Shown here piece by piece: positions 25,307 through 35,400 of a stretch of 64,000 nt of DNA. A program made the position numbers and the translations under genes. Numbering within the stretch: the stretch's first letter is position 1; each line of letters starts with the position of its first letter. Below the pieces are notes generated by a model, which saw only the letters and a program-made list of their open reading frames with translations, was not told the origin of the DNA and searched no databases. The stretch is from Duganella sp. OV510 (GTDB lineage: Bacteria > Pseudomonadota > Gammaproteobacteria > Burkholderiales > Burkholderiaceae_D): the NCBI RefSeq assembly GCF_900100205.1, contig NZ_FNEQ01000005.1, forward strand, positions 372,001-436,000. Reading direction: 5' to 3'.

Positions 25307-26650
25307 ATGACCCAAGCCCTTTCCAACACGCCACGCATCGTTGACGTTCGCGTGATCCCCGTCGCCGGCCGCGACAGCATGCTGCTGAACCTCAGCGGCG
25401 CCCACGGTCCCTACTTCACCCGCAACCTGGTGATCCTGAAAGACAGCGCAGGCAATACCGGTGTCGGCGAAGTGCCAGGGGGCGAGAAAATCCGCCAGAC
25501 GCTGGAAGACGCCCGCCCGCTGCTGCTGGACCAGCCGATCGGCAACTACAACGCCCTGCTCAACGCCGCCCGCGCCGCGTTTGCCGACCGTGATTCCGGC
25601 GGCCGGGGCCTGCAAACCTTCGACCTGCGCATCGCCATCCACGCCATCACCGCGCTGGAAGCTGCGCTGCTCGACCTGGTCGGCAAATTCCTCGGCGTGC
25701 CGGTGGCCGCGCTGCTCGGCGAAGGCCAGCAGCGCAAGGAAGTGGAAATGCTCGGCTATCTGTTCTACATCGGCGACCGCAACGTCACCGACCTGCCGTA
25801 TGCCGGCGTGCCGGACGATGCCAGCGACAACTGGACCCGCATCCGCACCGAGCAAGCCGTGACGCCGGAAGCCGTGGTGCGCCTGGCCGAAGCCGCCTAT
25901 GAACGCTATGGCTTCAACGACTTCAAGCTGAAAGGCGGCGTGTTCCGGGGCGAAGAAGAAATCGAAGCGGTCACCGCCATCCACGAGCGCTTCCCGCAAG
26001 CGCGCGTCACGCTGGACCCGAACGGCGGCTGGCTGCTGAAAGACGCGATCCGCCTGTGCCGCGACAAGGGCGATGTGCTGGCCTACGCCGAAGACCCGTG
26101 CGGCGCCGAGAACGGTTATTCGGGCCGCGAAGTGATGGCCGAATTCCGCCGCGCCACCGGCCTGCTGACCGCCACCAATATGGTCGCCACCGACTGGCGT
26201 GAAATGCGTCACGCGATCCAGCTGCAATCGGTCGACATCCCGCTGGCCGATCCGCACTTCTGGACCATGCAAGGCTCGGTGCGCGTGGCGCAGATGTGCC
26301 ACGAATGGGGCCTGACCTGGGGCTCGCACTCGAACAACCACTTCGACGTCTCGTTGGCCATGTTCACCCACGTGGCCGCCGCGGCGCCGGGCAACATCAC
26401 CGCCATCGACACCCACTGGATCTGGCAGGACGGCCAGTACCTGACCAGCAACCCGCTGCAGATCAAGGGCGGCATGGTGCAGGTGCCGACCGCGCCGGGT
26501 CTGGGCGTGGAGCTGGACATGGACGCCGTCGAAGCAGCCCACCACCTGTACAACAACATGGGACTGGGCGCGCGCGACGACGCGGTGGCCATGCAGTTCC
26601 TGATACCCGGCTGGAAGTTCAATAACAAGATGCCTTGCATGGTGCGCTAA
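25307..26650 (+). CDS. gudD: Glucarate dehydratase
   Basis: A 447-residue enolase-superfamily enzyme that dehydrates D-glucarate to 5-keto-4-deoxyglucarate; E. coli GudD is 446 residues. The base pair sits in FKLKGGVF (Lys near residues 205-207); metal ligands are in VTLDPNGGW (about 235), YAEDPCG (about 261) and TNMVATDW (about 289), with the catalytic His in GSHSNNHFD (about 340). AGGAG precedes the start by seven bases. It is the first gene of an operon with the transporter 28 bases on, under the divergent LacI regulator. Confidence 0.95.
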   Translation: MTQALSNTPRIVDVRVIPVAGRDSMLLNLSGAHGPYFTRNLVILKDSAGNTGVGEVPGGEKIRQTLEDARPLLLDQPIGNYNALLNAARAAFADRDSGGRGLQTFDLRIAIHAITALEAALLDLVGKFLGVPVAALLGEGQQRKEVEMLGYLFYIGDRNVTDLPYAGVPDDASDNWTRIRTEQAVTPEAVVRLAEAAYERYGFNDFKLKGGVFRGEEEIEAVTAIHERFPQARVTLDPNGGWLLKDAIRLCRDKGDVLAYAEDPCGAENGYSGREVMAEFRRATGLLTATNMVATDWREMRHAIQLQSVDIPLADPHFWTMQGSVRVAQMCHEWGLTWGSHSNNHFDVSLAMFTHVAAAAPGNITAIDTHWIWQDGQYLTSNPLQIKGGMVQVPTAPGLGVELDMDAVEAAHHLYNNMGLGARDDAVAMQFLIPGWKFNNKMPCMVR

Positions 26651-26678
26651 CAACAACAAGAAATAGCAGGAGACCACG

Positions 26679-27989
26679 ATGAATACCACAGCAAGCACCA
26701 CAGCGGGCGGCGACGCCGGCGCCGCCCCATCCGTCCTCGACACGGCCGTCAGCAAGGTCAAGTGGCGCATCCTGCCACTGTTCGTGGTGATGTTTATTGC
26801 CAATTACATTGACCGCGTCAACATCGGCTTTGTCCGTTCGCATCTGGAAAAAGACCTCGGCATCGGCGCCGCGGCGTTCGGCTTCGGCGCCGGCGTGTTC
26901 TTTCTCGCCTACGCGCTGTTCGAGGTGCCGTCCAACATCCTGCAACAGCGCTTCGGCGCCAAGGCCTGGCTGACCCGCATCATGGCCAGCTGGGGCGTGG
27001 TCGCCACCGGCATGGCCTTCGTGCAGGGCGAGATGTCGTTCTACGTGATGCGTTTCCTGCTGGGCGTGGCCGAAGCAGGCTTCTTCCCTGGCGTGGTTTA
27101 CTACTTCACGCAATGGCTGCCGAACCGAGAGCGCGGCAAGGCCATGGCCATCTTCCTCAGCGGCTCGGCGCTGGCGTCGGTGATGTCCGGCCCGCTGTCC
27201 GGCGCGCTGCTGTCGATCGACGGCGGCGGCTTCCATGGCTGGCAGTGGATGTTCATGATCGAAGGCCTGGCCTCGGTGGCGCTGTGCTTCGTGGTGTGGT
27301 TCTTCCTCGACTCGAAGGTAGAAGATGCCAAGTGGCTGAGCAATGAGGAACGCCAAGCGCTGGCCACCGTGATCGCGGCCGAGAAGAAGGAGCGCGATGC
27401 CAAAAAGCCGGCGCACGCCAGCATGTTCACGCTGCTGAAAGACTCGCGCATCGCCTTGTTCTGCTTCATTTACTTCGCGATCCAGCTGACCATCTACGGC
27501 GCCACGTTCTGGCTGCCCAGCATCATCAAGAAGATGGGCCAGTTCACGGAATTCCAGGTCGGGCTGTTCAACTCGATTCCGTGGATGATCTCGATTGCAG
27601 CCATGTATATGTTTGCCACGCTGGCGCAGAAGTATCGCCATCAGCAGGCATGGGTGGCGGTGGCATTGCTGGTGGCGGCGTGCGGCATGTTCGCCTCCAC
27701 CACCGGCGGCCCGGTGTTCGCGTTTGTGGCAATCTGCTTTGCCGGTATCGGCTTCAAGGCGGCATCGTCGCTGTTCTGGCCGATCCCGCAAGGCTACCTG
27801 GACAGCCGCATCGCGGCGGCCGTGATCGCACTGATTAACTCGCTGGGCAACCTGGGCGGCTTCGTGGCGCCCGCCACCTTCGGCTACCTGGAGCAGAAGA
27901 CCGGCTCGATCCAGGGCGGCCTGTACGCACTGGCGGCAACGTCGGTGGTGGCGGCGGGCCTGGTGTTCTTCACTCGCCGCAGCAAGTAG
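26679..27989 (+). CDS. MFS sugar-acid (glucarate-type) transporter
   Basis: A 436-residue anion:cation symporter of the major facilitator superfamily. Family marks are IANYIDRVNIGFVRSHLEKD (TM1 and loop), FEVPSNILQQRFGAKAWLTR, RFLLGVAEAGFFPGVVYYF and WLPNRERGKAMAIF, all typical of the GudP/GarP and tartrate/phthalate groups. A cytoplasmic loop rich in charged residues follows TM6. It sits 28 bases after gudD, so glucarate uptake is the probable role. Its end overlaps the alpha/beta hydrolase gene by 20 bases tail-to-tail. Confidence 0.88.
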   Translation: MNTTASTTAGGDAGAAPSVLDTAVSKVKWRILPLFVVMFIANYIDRVNIGFVRSHLEKDLGIGAAAFGFGAGVFFLAYALFEVPSNILQQRFGAKAWLTRIMASWGVVATGMAFVQGEMSFYVMRFLLGVAEAGFFPGVVYYFTQWLPNRERGKAMAIFLSGSALASVMSGPLSGALLSIDGGGFHGWQWMFMIEGLASVALCFVVWFFLDSKVEDAKWLSNEERQALATVIAAEKKERDAKKPAHASMFTLLKDSRIALFCFIYFAIQLTIYGATFWLPSIIKKMGQFTEFQVGLFNSIPWMISIAAMYMFATLAQKYRHQQAWVAVALLVAACGMFASTTGGPVFAFVAICFAGIGFKAASSLFWPIPQGYLDSRIAAAVIALINSLGNLGGFVAPATFGYLEQKTGSIQGGLYALAATSVVAAGLVFFTRRSK

Positions 27990-29073
27990 CGGTAGCAGGC
28001 GGCGCTTCCCTGGACAGGGGGCGCACATATTCAAGCAGGCTCACCAGCATCTTGCCCGGTTCCTCAAACTGCACCAGATGCGCTGAGTGCTCGAACCACA
28101 CTGCCTTTTTGTAGGGCGCGCTCACCTTTGCCAGCCAGGCATCGGTGGGCTGGGACGGCGTCGTGTAATCGTGCCGTCCCATGAACATCACCACCGGCAC
28201 CGGGAACTGCGTGACCGGCTTGAAGTCCACTTCCAGCCACTCCTTCAGCACGCGTTCCAGCGTCAGCAGGCTGCCCTGGTCGATCGCCTTGACGGCGGCA
28301 TCGTCGTACTCCGGCGACAGTAGCGGTGCGTTGAAGTAGTAAGCGAAATCGCCGCGATACGCCGCCAGTCCGCCATAGTGCTGCGCCCAGGTGCGCTCCT
28401 TGACGATGCGCTCGCGGGTAATCGGCGTATTGCCCGGATACGGCGCGATCGACTCCAGCTCCTGGATGGCCTTCTGGTTATTTTCCTTGCGCGCCTGCGC
28501 CAGGGCAAAGTCGAAGCTGACCTTCTCGTTATCCAGCATGCTGATCACCTGGCCGATGCCGACATACGCATGGAACAATTCCGGATGCGCCAGCACCGCA
28601 CGCATGCCCACCACCGTGCCCCAGCTATGGCCGACCAGGATCACCTTGCGCTTGCCATAGCGTTTGGACATCGCCTGCGCGATCTCCACCGCATCGTCGA
28701 CAAACTGGCCGATGCGCAAGGTCGGCCGTACCGCGTCGGCATCGTTCGCCAGATAGCTGCGGCCGGCGCCGCGCTGGTCATAGTTGACCACGGTGAAATA
28801 TTCTTCCAGCGGACGCTGGTACATCCACATGGTCGGCGCACTGGGTGAAGCCGGCCCGCCGTGAATAAACAGCAGCACGGGATTGCTGCGGTCCTGCCCG
28901 CGCGTGTAGATCCACTGGTCGATGCCGCCAACGCGCAGCTTGAACGTCTCCTGCACGCCGTTCGGCGCGACGATGCGGCTGACATCGCCGATAATCTCGC
29001 GCCCGCCTGGTGGCGCGGCCACGGCCAGCGCCCCGGCGCTGGCCAGCATGACAGCAAGCGCGAGGTGTTTCAT
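27970..29073 (-). CDS. Secreted alpha/beta hydrolase, proline iminopeptidase-like
   Basis: A 367-residue exported hydrolase. The first 20 residues are a signal peptide (MKHLALAVMLASAGALAVAA). The fold carries LLFIHGGPASPSAP (oxyanion HGGP), VVNYDQRGAGRSY (cap signature of S33 peptidases), the nucleophile elbow VGHSWGTVVG, the acid in FMGRHDYTTPSQ and the His in EHSAHLVQFEEP. It overlaps the thioesterase gene by 4 bases (ATGA), so the two are coupled. S33-type specificity (removal of N-terminal residues) is inferred; another ester or lactone is possible. Confidence 0.85.
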   Translation of the reverse strand: MKHLALAVMLASAGALAVAAPPGGREIIGDVSRIVAPNGVQETFKLRVGGIDQWIYTRGQDRSNPVLLFIHGGPASPSAPTMWMYQRPLEEYFTVVNYDQRGAGRSYLANDADAVRPTLRIGQFVDDAVEIAQAMSKRYGKRKVILVGHSWGTVVGMRAVLAHPELFHAYVGIGQVISMLDNEKVSFDFALAQARKENNQKAIQELESIAPYPGNTPITRERIVKERTWAQHYGGLAAYRGDFAYYFNAPLLSPEYDDAAVKAIDQGSLLTLERVLKEWLEVDFKPVTQFPVPVVMFMGRHDYTTPSQPTDAWLAKVSAPYKKAVWFEHSAHLVQFEEPGKMLVSLLEYVRPLSREAPPATATCCGE

Positions 29074-29549
29074 TGCTTGCGGTTCCCGTGCACCATCTGG
29101 CGCGCCTGCTTGCGCAGCAGCGCCTGTTCCCAGCGCTGCTTCTGCTCCTCGGTTTCCGCTACCAGCGCAGGCACCTTGACCGGCTTGCGATCCTTGTCCA
29201 CCGCCACCATGGTGAAATAGCAGCTGTTGGCGTGACGCACCAGGCGCTGCTGGATGTTCTCGGTCACCACGCGGATGCCGACTTCCATCGAGGTGTTGCC
29301 GGTGTAGTTGATCGACGCCAGGAACGTCACCAGTTCGCCGACGTGAATCGGCTGCAAGAACATCACCTGGTCGACCGACAGCGTGACCACATAGCTGCCG
29401 GAATAACGGCTGGCGCAGGCATAGGCGACGCTATCGAGGTATTTCAGGATGGTGCCGCCGTGGACATTGCCTGAGAAATTCGCCATATCCGGGGTCATCA
29501 ACACGGTCATGCTCAGTTCATGCTCGACCCAGTTCATTGGTTTTTCCAT
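29070..29549 (-). CDS. Acyl-CoA thioesterase, hotdog fold
   Basis: A 159-residue single hotdog domain. It shows MTVLMTPDMANFSGNVHGGT, then ILKYLDSVAYACASRYSG, the helix and turn with the catalytic Asp typical of YciA/cytosolic thioesterases, followed by TLSVDQVMFLQPIHVGELV. A Lys/Arg/Gln-rich C-terminal tail extends past the domain. AGGAG is eight bases before ATG 29549. It is the first gene of a pair with the secreted hydrolase; no pathway link is evident. Confidence 0.88.
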   Translation of the reverse strand: MEKPMNWVEHELSMTVLMTPDMANFSGNVHGGTILKYLDSVAYACASRYSGSYVVTLSVDQVMFLQPIHVGELVTFLASINYTGNTSMEVGIRVVTENIQQRLVRHANSCYFTMVAVDKDRKPVKVPALVAETEEQKQRWEQALLRKQARQMVHGNRKQ

Positions 29550-29657
29550 TGGTATTGCTCCTGGTTGTAGTTGTCACCATGCTAGCCGCTAACCTTGCCA
29601 TTCGCAAATACTTGTCGAAAAGTTGTATGCTTTGCGCTTATCTTCAAAGGAGCGCTC

Positions 29658-30977
29658 ATGAAATGGAAAGTTCTGGCCGCCAGCGTTGTGCTGGGCCTGG
29701 CCGCCGCTACCGCGCAAGCGGCAGTCAGCGCCGATCAGGTGCAGACCTTCACGCTGTCCAACGGCATGAAATTCATCGTGCTGGAATCGCACAGCATCCC
29801 CAACGCCAATATGTACACCTTCTGGAAGGTCGGCTCGCGCAATGAGGCGCCCGGCATCACCGGCCTGTCGCACTTCTTTGAACACATGATGTTCAACGGC
29901 TCGAAAAACTTCGGTCCGAAAATGTTCGACCGCACCATGGAAGCCAAGGGCGGCTCCAACAATGCCTATACGTCCAACGACCTGACCGTGTATCAGGACT
30001 GGTTCCCGGCCTCGTCGCTGGAAACCATCTTCACGCTGGAAAGCGACCGCATCGCCCACCTGAACATCGATCCGAAGATGGTCGCCAGCGAGCGTGGCGT
30101 GGTGCTATCGGAGCGCAGCACTGGTCGCGAGAACTCGAATTTCCGCGTGCTGTGGGAAGAAGTCACCAGCGTGGCGTTCACCGCCCACCCGTATCAATGG
30201 TCGGTGATCGGCCACGAATCGGACATCAAGGCCTGGACCCAGCAAGACCTGGAAAGCTACTTCCGCACCTACTACGCGCCGAACAACGCAGTGGCGGTGG
30301 TGGTCGGCGACGTCAAGGCCGACGAGGTGAAGAAACTGGCCACCAAGTATTTCGGCGCCATTCCGAAACGCGCGCTGCCGCCGGCGGTGCGCACCGTCGA
30401 ACCGCCGCAGACCGGCGAAAAACGCGTGTTCGTCACCAAGGAATCGGCCACCTCGCCGAATCTGATCATCGCCTACAAGATCCCGCAAGCCAACAATCCC
30501 GACTACTACGCGCTGGACGTGCTACAAAGCCTGATGGCCGATGGCAAAACTTCGCGCCTGTACAAGGCGCTGGTGGAAAACCAGCTGGCGACGCAGGTGA
30601 ATGCCAGCGGCATGCGCGGCTTCGATCCGGGCCTGCTGTCGCTGAGTGCGGTGGCGGCCGCCAAGATTGATCCGGCGCTGCTGGAAAAGGCGCTGCTGGC
30701 CGAAGTGGACAAGCTGGTCAAGGATGGTATCAGCAACGAGGAACTGCAAAAGGTCAAGAACCAGAAGCTGGTCAACCTGTACCGCGAGCAGGAAACCATC
30801 AACGGCAAGGCGCACCAGCTGGGCTTGTACGAAGTATTCTTCGGCGGCTACCAGAAAATGTTCGACGCCCCTGCCGCCTATGAAAAACTGACGCCGGCCG
30901 ACATCCAGAACGTCGCCGCCAAATACCTGAAGAAATCGCAGCGCACGGTTGGCGTGCTGGCCGCGAAGGAGGACTGA
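29658..30977 (+). CDS. M16 zinc peptidase (active subunit)
   Basis: A 439-residue insulinase-type protease with a signal peptide (MKWKVLAASVVLGLAAATAQA). The zinc motif is intact as LSHFFEHMMFNG (HxxEH), with the third ligand Glu expected about 75 residues later near ASERGVVLSERS. Further blocks are AFTAHPYQWSVIG and YYAPNNAVAVVVGDV. AAAGGAG precedes the start. It is paired with a second M16 gene 4 bases downstream that lacks the motif, the usual arrangement for periplasmic heterodimers. The substrate is unknown. Confidence 0.93.
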   Translation: MKWKVLAASVVLGLAAATAQAAVSADQVQTFTLSNGMKFIVLESHSIPNANMYTFWKVGSRNEAPGITGLSHFFEHMMFNGSKNFGPKMFDRTMEAKGGSNNAYTSNDLTVYQDWFPASSLETIFTLESDRIAHLNIDPKMVASERGVVLSERSTGRENSNFRVLWEEVTSVAFTAHPYQWSVIGHESDIKAWTQQDLESYFRTYYAPNNAVAVVVGDVKADEVKKLATKYFGAIPKRALPPAVRTVEPPQTGEKRVFVTKESATSPNLIIAYKIPQANNPDYYALDVLQSLMADGKTSRLYKALVENQLATQVNASGMRGFDPGLLSLSAVAAAKIDPALLEKALLAEVDKLVKDGISNEELQKVKNQKLVNLYREQETINGKAHQLGLYEVFFGGYQKMFDAPAAYEKLTPADIQNVAAKYLKKSQRTVGVLAAKED

Positions 30978-30981
30978 TCAC

Positions 30982-32400
30982 ATGACGCTTATCATCCAAA
31001 CTGCCGGCCGCCCTGCCGTTGCCATCGTTGCTGCCGCGCTGGCCAGCGCGTTGTGCGCTGCCGGTCCGGCGCAGGCCGCCGAATTCCGCCTGCCTGCGTT
31101 CGACACCATCACCTTGCAGAACGGCCTGACCGTGTACCTGATGGAACGCCACGAAGTGCCGCTGATCTCGGTGCGTGCCGTGATCAAGGCCGGCGCCGTC
31201 AACGACGACCAACAAGCCGGCCTGTCCAACCTGACCGGCGACGCGCTGCTGCTTGGCACCACCGCGCACGACAAGGCCGCCATCGACCAGGCCTTCGACT
31301 ACCGTGGCGCCCGGCTGGCCGGCGGCGCAGGCACCGAAGCCAGCACCGTGCAAGCCAACTTCGCCAAGGCCGACACGGCCGCATTGCTGCCGCTGTTTGC
31401 AGAAATCGTCCAGCAGCCAAGCTTCAACGACGCCGAGCTGGGCAAGCTGCGCGAGCGCAAGATCAGCGGCATCAAGCAAGCCAAGGAAGCGCCGCGCAAC
31501 GTGGTGCAGACCTACTACCGCGCCATGCTGTTCGGCGACAGCCCGTATGGCATTCCCGCCAGCGGCACCGTCAGCAGCCTCGGCGCGCTGAAACAGGGCG
31601 ACGTGCGGCGCTACTACCAGCAATACTACCGGCCGGACAACGCCGCCATCATCGTCGTTGGCGACTTCCAGAAAAGCGCGATGCGCCAGCAGATCGAAGC
31701 GCTGTTCGGCGCCTGGAAAGCCAGCGGCCCGGCGCTGGCATTGCAGGACAATGGCAAGGTCAGCGCCGACAAGGCGCGCGTCCTGCTGGTCAACAAACCG
31801 GACGCGATCGAAACCACCTTCCTGATTGGCGGCGCTGGTATCGCCCGCAACGACCCGGACTACGTGCCGCTGCAAGTGATCAACACAGTGCTGGGCGGCC
31901 GCTTCACCTCGTGGCTGAATGACGAGCTGCGGGTGAACTCCGGCCTGACGTACGGCGCCAACAGCAGCTTCAGCACCTTATCGCAGACCGGCACCTTCGC
32001 CATCAGCAGCTTCACCGCGCTGCCGAAGACCGAAGCGGCGCTGGCGCTGGCGCACAAGACCTACCAGCGGCTGTGGGACCAGGGCATCGACAAGGCCACT
32101 TTGGAATCGGCAAAGGCCTACGTCAAAGGCCAGTTCCCGCCGCGCTACGAAACCAGCGAACAGCTGGCCGGCCTGCTGGGCGAGATGTACGCCAACCAGG
32201 TCGGGCGCGAACAGATCGACAACTTCACCAAATCGGTAGACAGCCTGACGCCGGAGAAGGCCAAAGCGCTGGTCGACAAACACTTCCCGCGCCAGCACCT
32301 GCAAACCGTGCTGATCGGCAAAGCCGACACCATCCGCGCCATCGCCAAGCAATACGGCGACGTCACCGAAATCGACATCACCGCCGACGGCTTCCGCTAA
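30982..32400 (+). CDS. M16 peptidase-like protein without zinc motif (partner subunit)
   Basis: A 472-residue companion with a signal peptide ending around GPAQAAEF. Where the zinc motif should be it reads QAGLSNLTGDALLLG, with no HxxEH, so it should be catalytically inactive and serve as the second half of the clamp. The C-terminal M16 domain is well kept (LPKTEAALALAHKTYQRLW, RYETSEQLAGLLGEMYANQ). It follows the active subunit by 4 bases. Its stop TAA at 32398-32400 is followed after 3 bases by the 88-base inverted repeat, which could terminate its transcript. Confidence 0.9.
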   Translation: MTLIIQTAGRPAVAIVAAALASALCAAGPAQAAEFRLPAFDTITLQNGLTVYLMERHEVPLISVRAVIKAGAVNDDQQAGLSNLTGDALLLGTTAHDKAAIDQAFDYRGARLAGGAGTEASTVQANFAKADTAALLPLFAEIVQQPSFNDAELGKLRERKISGIKQAKEAPRNVVQTYYRAMLFGDSPYGIPASGTVSSLGALKQGDVRRYYQQYYRPDNAAIIVVGDFQKSAMRQQIEALFGAWKASGPALALQDNGKVSADKARVLLVNKPDAIETTFLIGGAGIARNDPDYVPLQVINTVLGGRFTSWLNDELRVNSGLTYGANSSFSTLSQTGTFAISSFTALPKTEAALALAHKTYQRLWDQGIDKATLESAKAYVKGQFPPRYETSEQLAGLLGEMYANQVGREQIDNFTKSVDSLTPEKAKALVDKHFPRQHLQTVLIGKADTIRAIAKQYGDVTEIDITADGFR

Positions 32401-32403
32401 AAC

Positions 32404-32491
32404 CCGGGGTCAGTTCTGCCAAACGTACACGGGCTCTACCGTAGCGACTGCTACGGTAGAGCCCGTGTACGTTTGGCAGAACTGACCCCGG
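32404..32491. repeat. Perfect 88-base inverted repeat (42-base arms)
   Basis: Left arm 32404-32445, loop GACT 32446-32449, right arm 32450-32491; I checked all 42 pairs and found no mismatch. It starts CCGGGGTCAGTTCTGCC. Because the arms are complementary, either strand read in one frame gives GVSSAKRTRALP then TAG. In the minus direction it forms the last 12 residues and stop of the hybrid kinase gene. It sits between convergent genes and could act as a bidirectional terminator. It looks like a REP/MITE-type mobile palindrome, but no second copy is in this window. Confidence 0.9.
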
Positions 32492-35400
32492 ATAGGAGTC
32501 GCTGGATGTCGGCGGCGACGCCGGGGCAGGCTTGCAGCACCGGGTCGAGTGCGGACCAGGCGCCGGTGTCGTCCTTTAACGCGCGCTCGGCTTGCTGGCT
32601 GAGGATGGCCAGGCGGTCGGCGCCGACCGTGCCGGCCAGGCCTTTTAGCGTGTGCAGCGCCGGCAAGGCGGCGGCCAGGTTCTGGTCGTTGCGCGCGGCC
32701 GCCAGTTGCGCCGCCAGCTTTTCAGCTTCGTCGATGAAGCTGCGCAAGGCGATCAGGTAGACGGATTCGAGCCCTCCCAGCCGCTTCAGCGCAGCGGCGC
32801 TGTTCAGGCCAGCCGGTGGTAATGCGATGGCGGCATCCGCTGGTGCGGCGCGGACCGGGGCCGGCGCTTCAGTCGCCGACGTGGCTGCCAGCGAGCCGCC
32901 GTCACGGCGCGCATGTCTCAGGATGACTTCGATCAGCTGGTCGAGGTCGAACGGCTTGCCGATATGGTCGACCATGCCCGCTTCCAGCGCGGCAATGCGG
33001 TCCGAGGCCATGGCGTTGGCGGTCATCGCGACAATCGGCGGCGTCGCCTTGCCCAGCTTGGCCTGGATGGCGCGCGTGGTCTGGTAGCCGTCCATTTCCG
33101 GCATCTGGATGTCCATCAGCAGCAGGTCGGCCAGCGGCCCGGCGCGCGACACCACGGCCAGCGCCATCTGCCCCGAGCTGGCCACTTCCACCTGCGCCCC
33201 TTCATTGCTGAGCAGCTCGCTGGCGACCTGCTGGTTGGCCGGATTGTCATCCACCAGCAGCAGCCGCAAGCCGGCCAGCCGGCGCAGCGATGGCGCCAGC
33301 GCTGTTTCCAGCGGCTTGCGGTGCTCCAGCCGCGCATCCGCCACCGCGTCGAACAGCATCGAGGCGGTGACCGGCTTGACCACGAAACCATCCAGCACCG
33401 GCGTGATTTCCTGCTGCCGCTGCGCCAGCACCTCGCGGTCGTGCGCGGTGACCATGACGATCAGCGGCATCTTGGCCCGCGGCGTCAGCTGGCGGATGCG
33501 GCGGCTGGTTTCCCAGCCGTCCAGCGACGGCATGCGCCAGTCGATGAACACCACGTCATACGCCTTGCCGCGGCCGATCTGCGCGGCGATCGCGTCCAGC
33601 GCCTCGTAGCCGCCGGCGGCGATGTCGACCCGCCAGCCGAACGAGGCCGCCATTTCGCGCAGCACGGTGCGCGCCACCGGGTTGTCGTCCACCACCAGGC
33701 AGGACAGGCCGCGCATCTGTGCATCCTGCAGCGGCAAGGCGGTCACCGGCACCACGTCCGGCTGTTCGCTGGAAACGCCGAAATCGACCGCGAAATCGAA
33801 GACGCTGCCCTGCCCCACCTCGCTGACCACGCGCAGCGTGCCGCCCATCATGCGCACCAGCCGCTGGCTAATCGCCAGTCCCAAGCCGGTGCCGCCGAAG
33901 CGGCGCGCGGTCGAGGCCTCGGCCTGCGAGAAACCGTCGAAGATATGCTCGCACTGCTCGGGCGCGATGCCGATGCCGGTGTCGCGGATGGCAAACGCCA
34001 CCGACAGCGTGGTGGCCGTCTGCGCCACCAGCTGCGCCGACACAACCACCTCGCCGCGCTCGGTGAATTTGATGGCGTTGCCGGCCAGATTCAGCAGGAT
34101 TTGCTGCAAGCGCAGCGCATCGCCAACCACCATCGCCGGCAGCGCCGGGTCAACCCGGAACAGCACTTCGATATTCTTGTTGCCGACATTCGCCGACAGG
34201 ATCACCGCCAGGTCGCGCCACAGCTTGTCCATGCGGAATGGATGCGGGTCGAGCGCCAGCTTGCCGGCCTCCACCTTCGAGAAGTCCAGCACATCGTTCA
34301 GCAGGCCAAGCAAGGCACTGGCCGCCGCGTGCGCCTTGTCGACATAGTCCTGCTGGCGTCCGCTCATGCTGGTCTGACGCAACAGTTGCAGCATGCCCAG
34401 CACGGCGTTCATCGGCGAGCGGATTTCGTGGCTCATGTTGGCAACAAAGTCGGACTTGGCGCGGCCTGCATTGTCGGCCGCCTCCTTGGCTTGCAACAGC
34501 GCATCGTGCGCGGTGCGCAGCTCAGTGCTGTCGGTGCTGCTGCCGACCCAGCTGATGATGGCGCCGCTGGCGTCTTTCTGCGGCAGCGCGTGATTGTCGA
34601 AGATACGCCACACGCCGTCGTGGCGGCGCAGCCGGCAGTCGCAGCGGAACTCGTCGCCGTCGGCCAGCGCACGCTCGCGGGCGGCGGCGATCACCGGCAG
34701 GTCGTCCGGATGGATCACCCGCGACCAGTCGCCGTCGGCCATCAGCTGCGCGGACGGCGTGCCGCTGAAGCTTTCCCAGTGATGGCTCATGAAATCGATG
34801 CGCAGCGACGGCAAGGCGGTCCACACCATCTGCGGCAAACCCTCGGTCAGCGAGCGCCAGCGCGATTCCGACGCGGTCAGCTGCGCCAGCGACTGCTGCA
34901 GCGCCTGGTCGGCCTCGCCCAGCGCGGTCAGCGTCTGGTATTGCTGCCGCAGGTTGAAGCGCACGCCCATCAGCAGCACTACCGACAGGCCGATCAACAG
35001 CACCAGGAAGATCGAGGCGTTGCGGATTTCCTTGTACCACGGCGCCAGAAAATCGTCGCTGGCCAGCCCCACCACCACATACACCGGATAGGCGCCCACC
35101 TTCTCCACGCTGAGACTGCGCTCGCGCTGGTCGCGCGGGCTGACCACGGTGTAACTGGCGCTGCGCTGCTTGCCGTCGAGGATGGCCTGGGTGGCCGGAT
35201 TGATCTTGATAGTGCTGCCGAACTTCATGTCAGCGGCTTCCGGGTAACGGTGCAGCACCCGCTTCCTGTCGTCCATCAGCACGATGGCGCCATGCTGGCC
35301 GATGTTCAGCCCGGAGAATGCTTCGGTGATCTGCGAGCTGTTCATCAGCACGTAGGCGGCGCCGCCAAACGTGCCGTCCGGCAGCGTCAGCGGATAGGCC

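Noticed and set aside
29595-29631. Sigma-70 promoter for the M16 pair
   Set aside because: Candidate -35 and -10 boxes have the wrong spacing (25 or 8 bases).
30982-32400. Second M16 gene as a decayed protease
   Set aside because: Loss of the zinc motif in the second subunit is normal for this family pair; the rest of the gene is intact.
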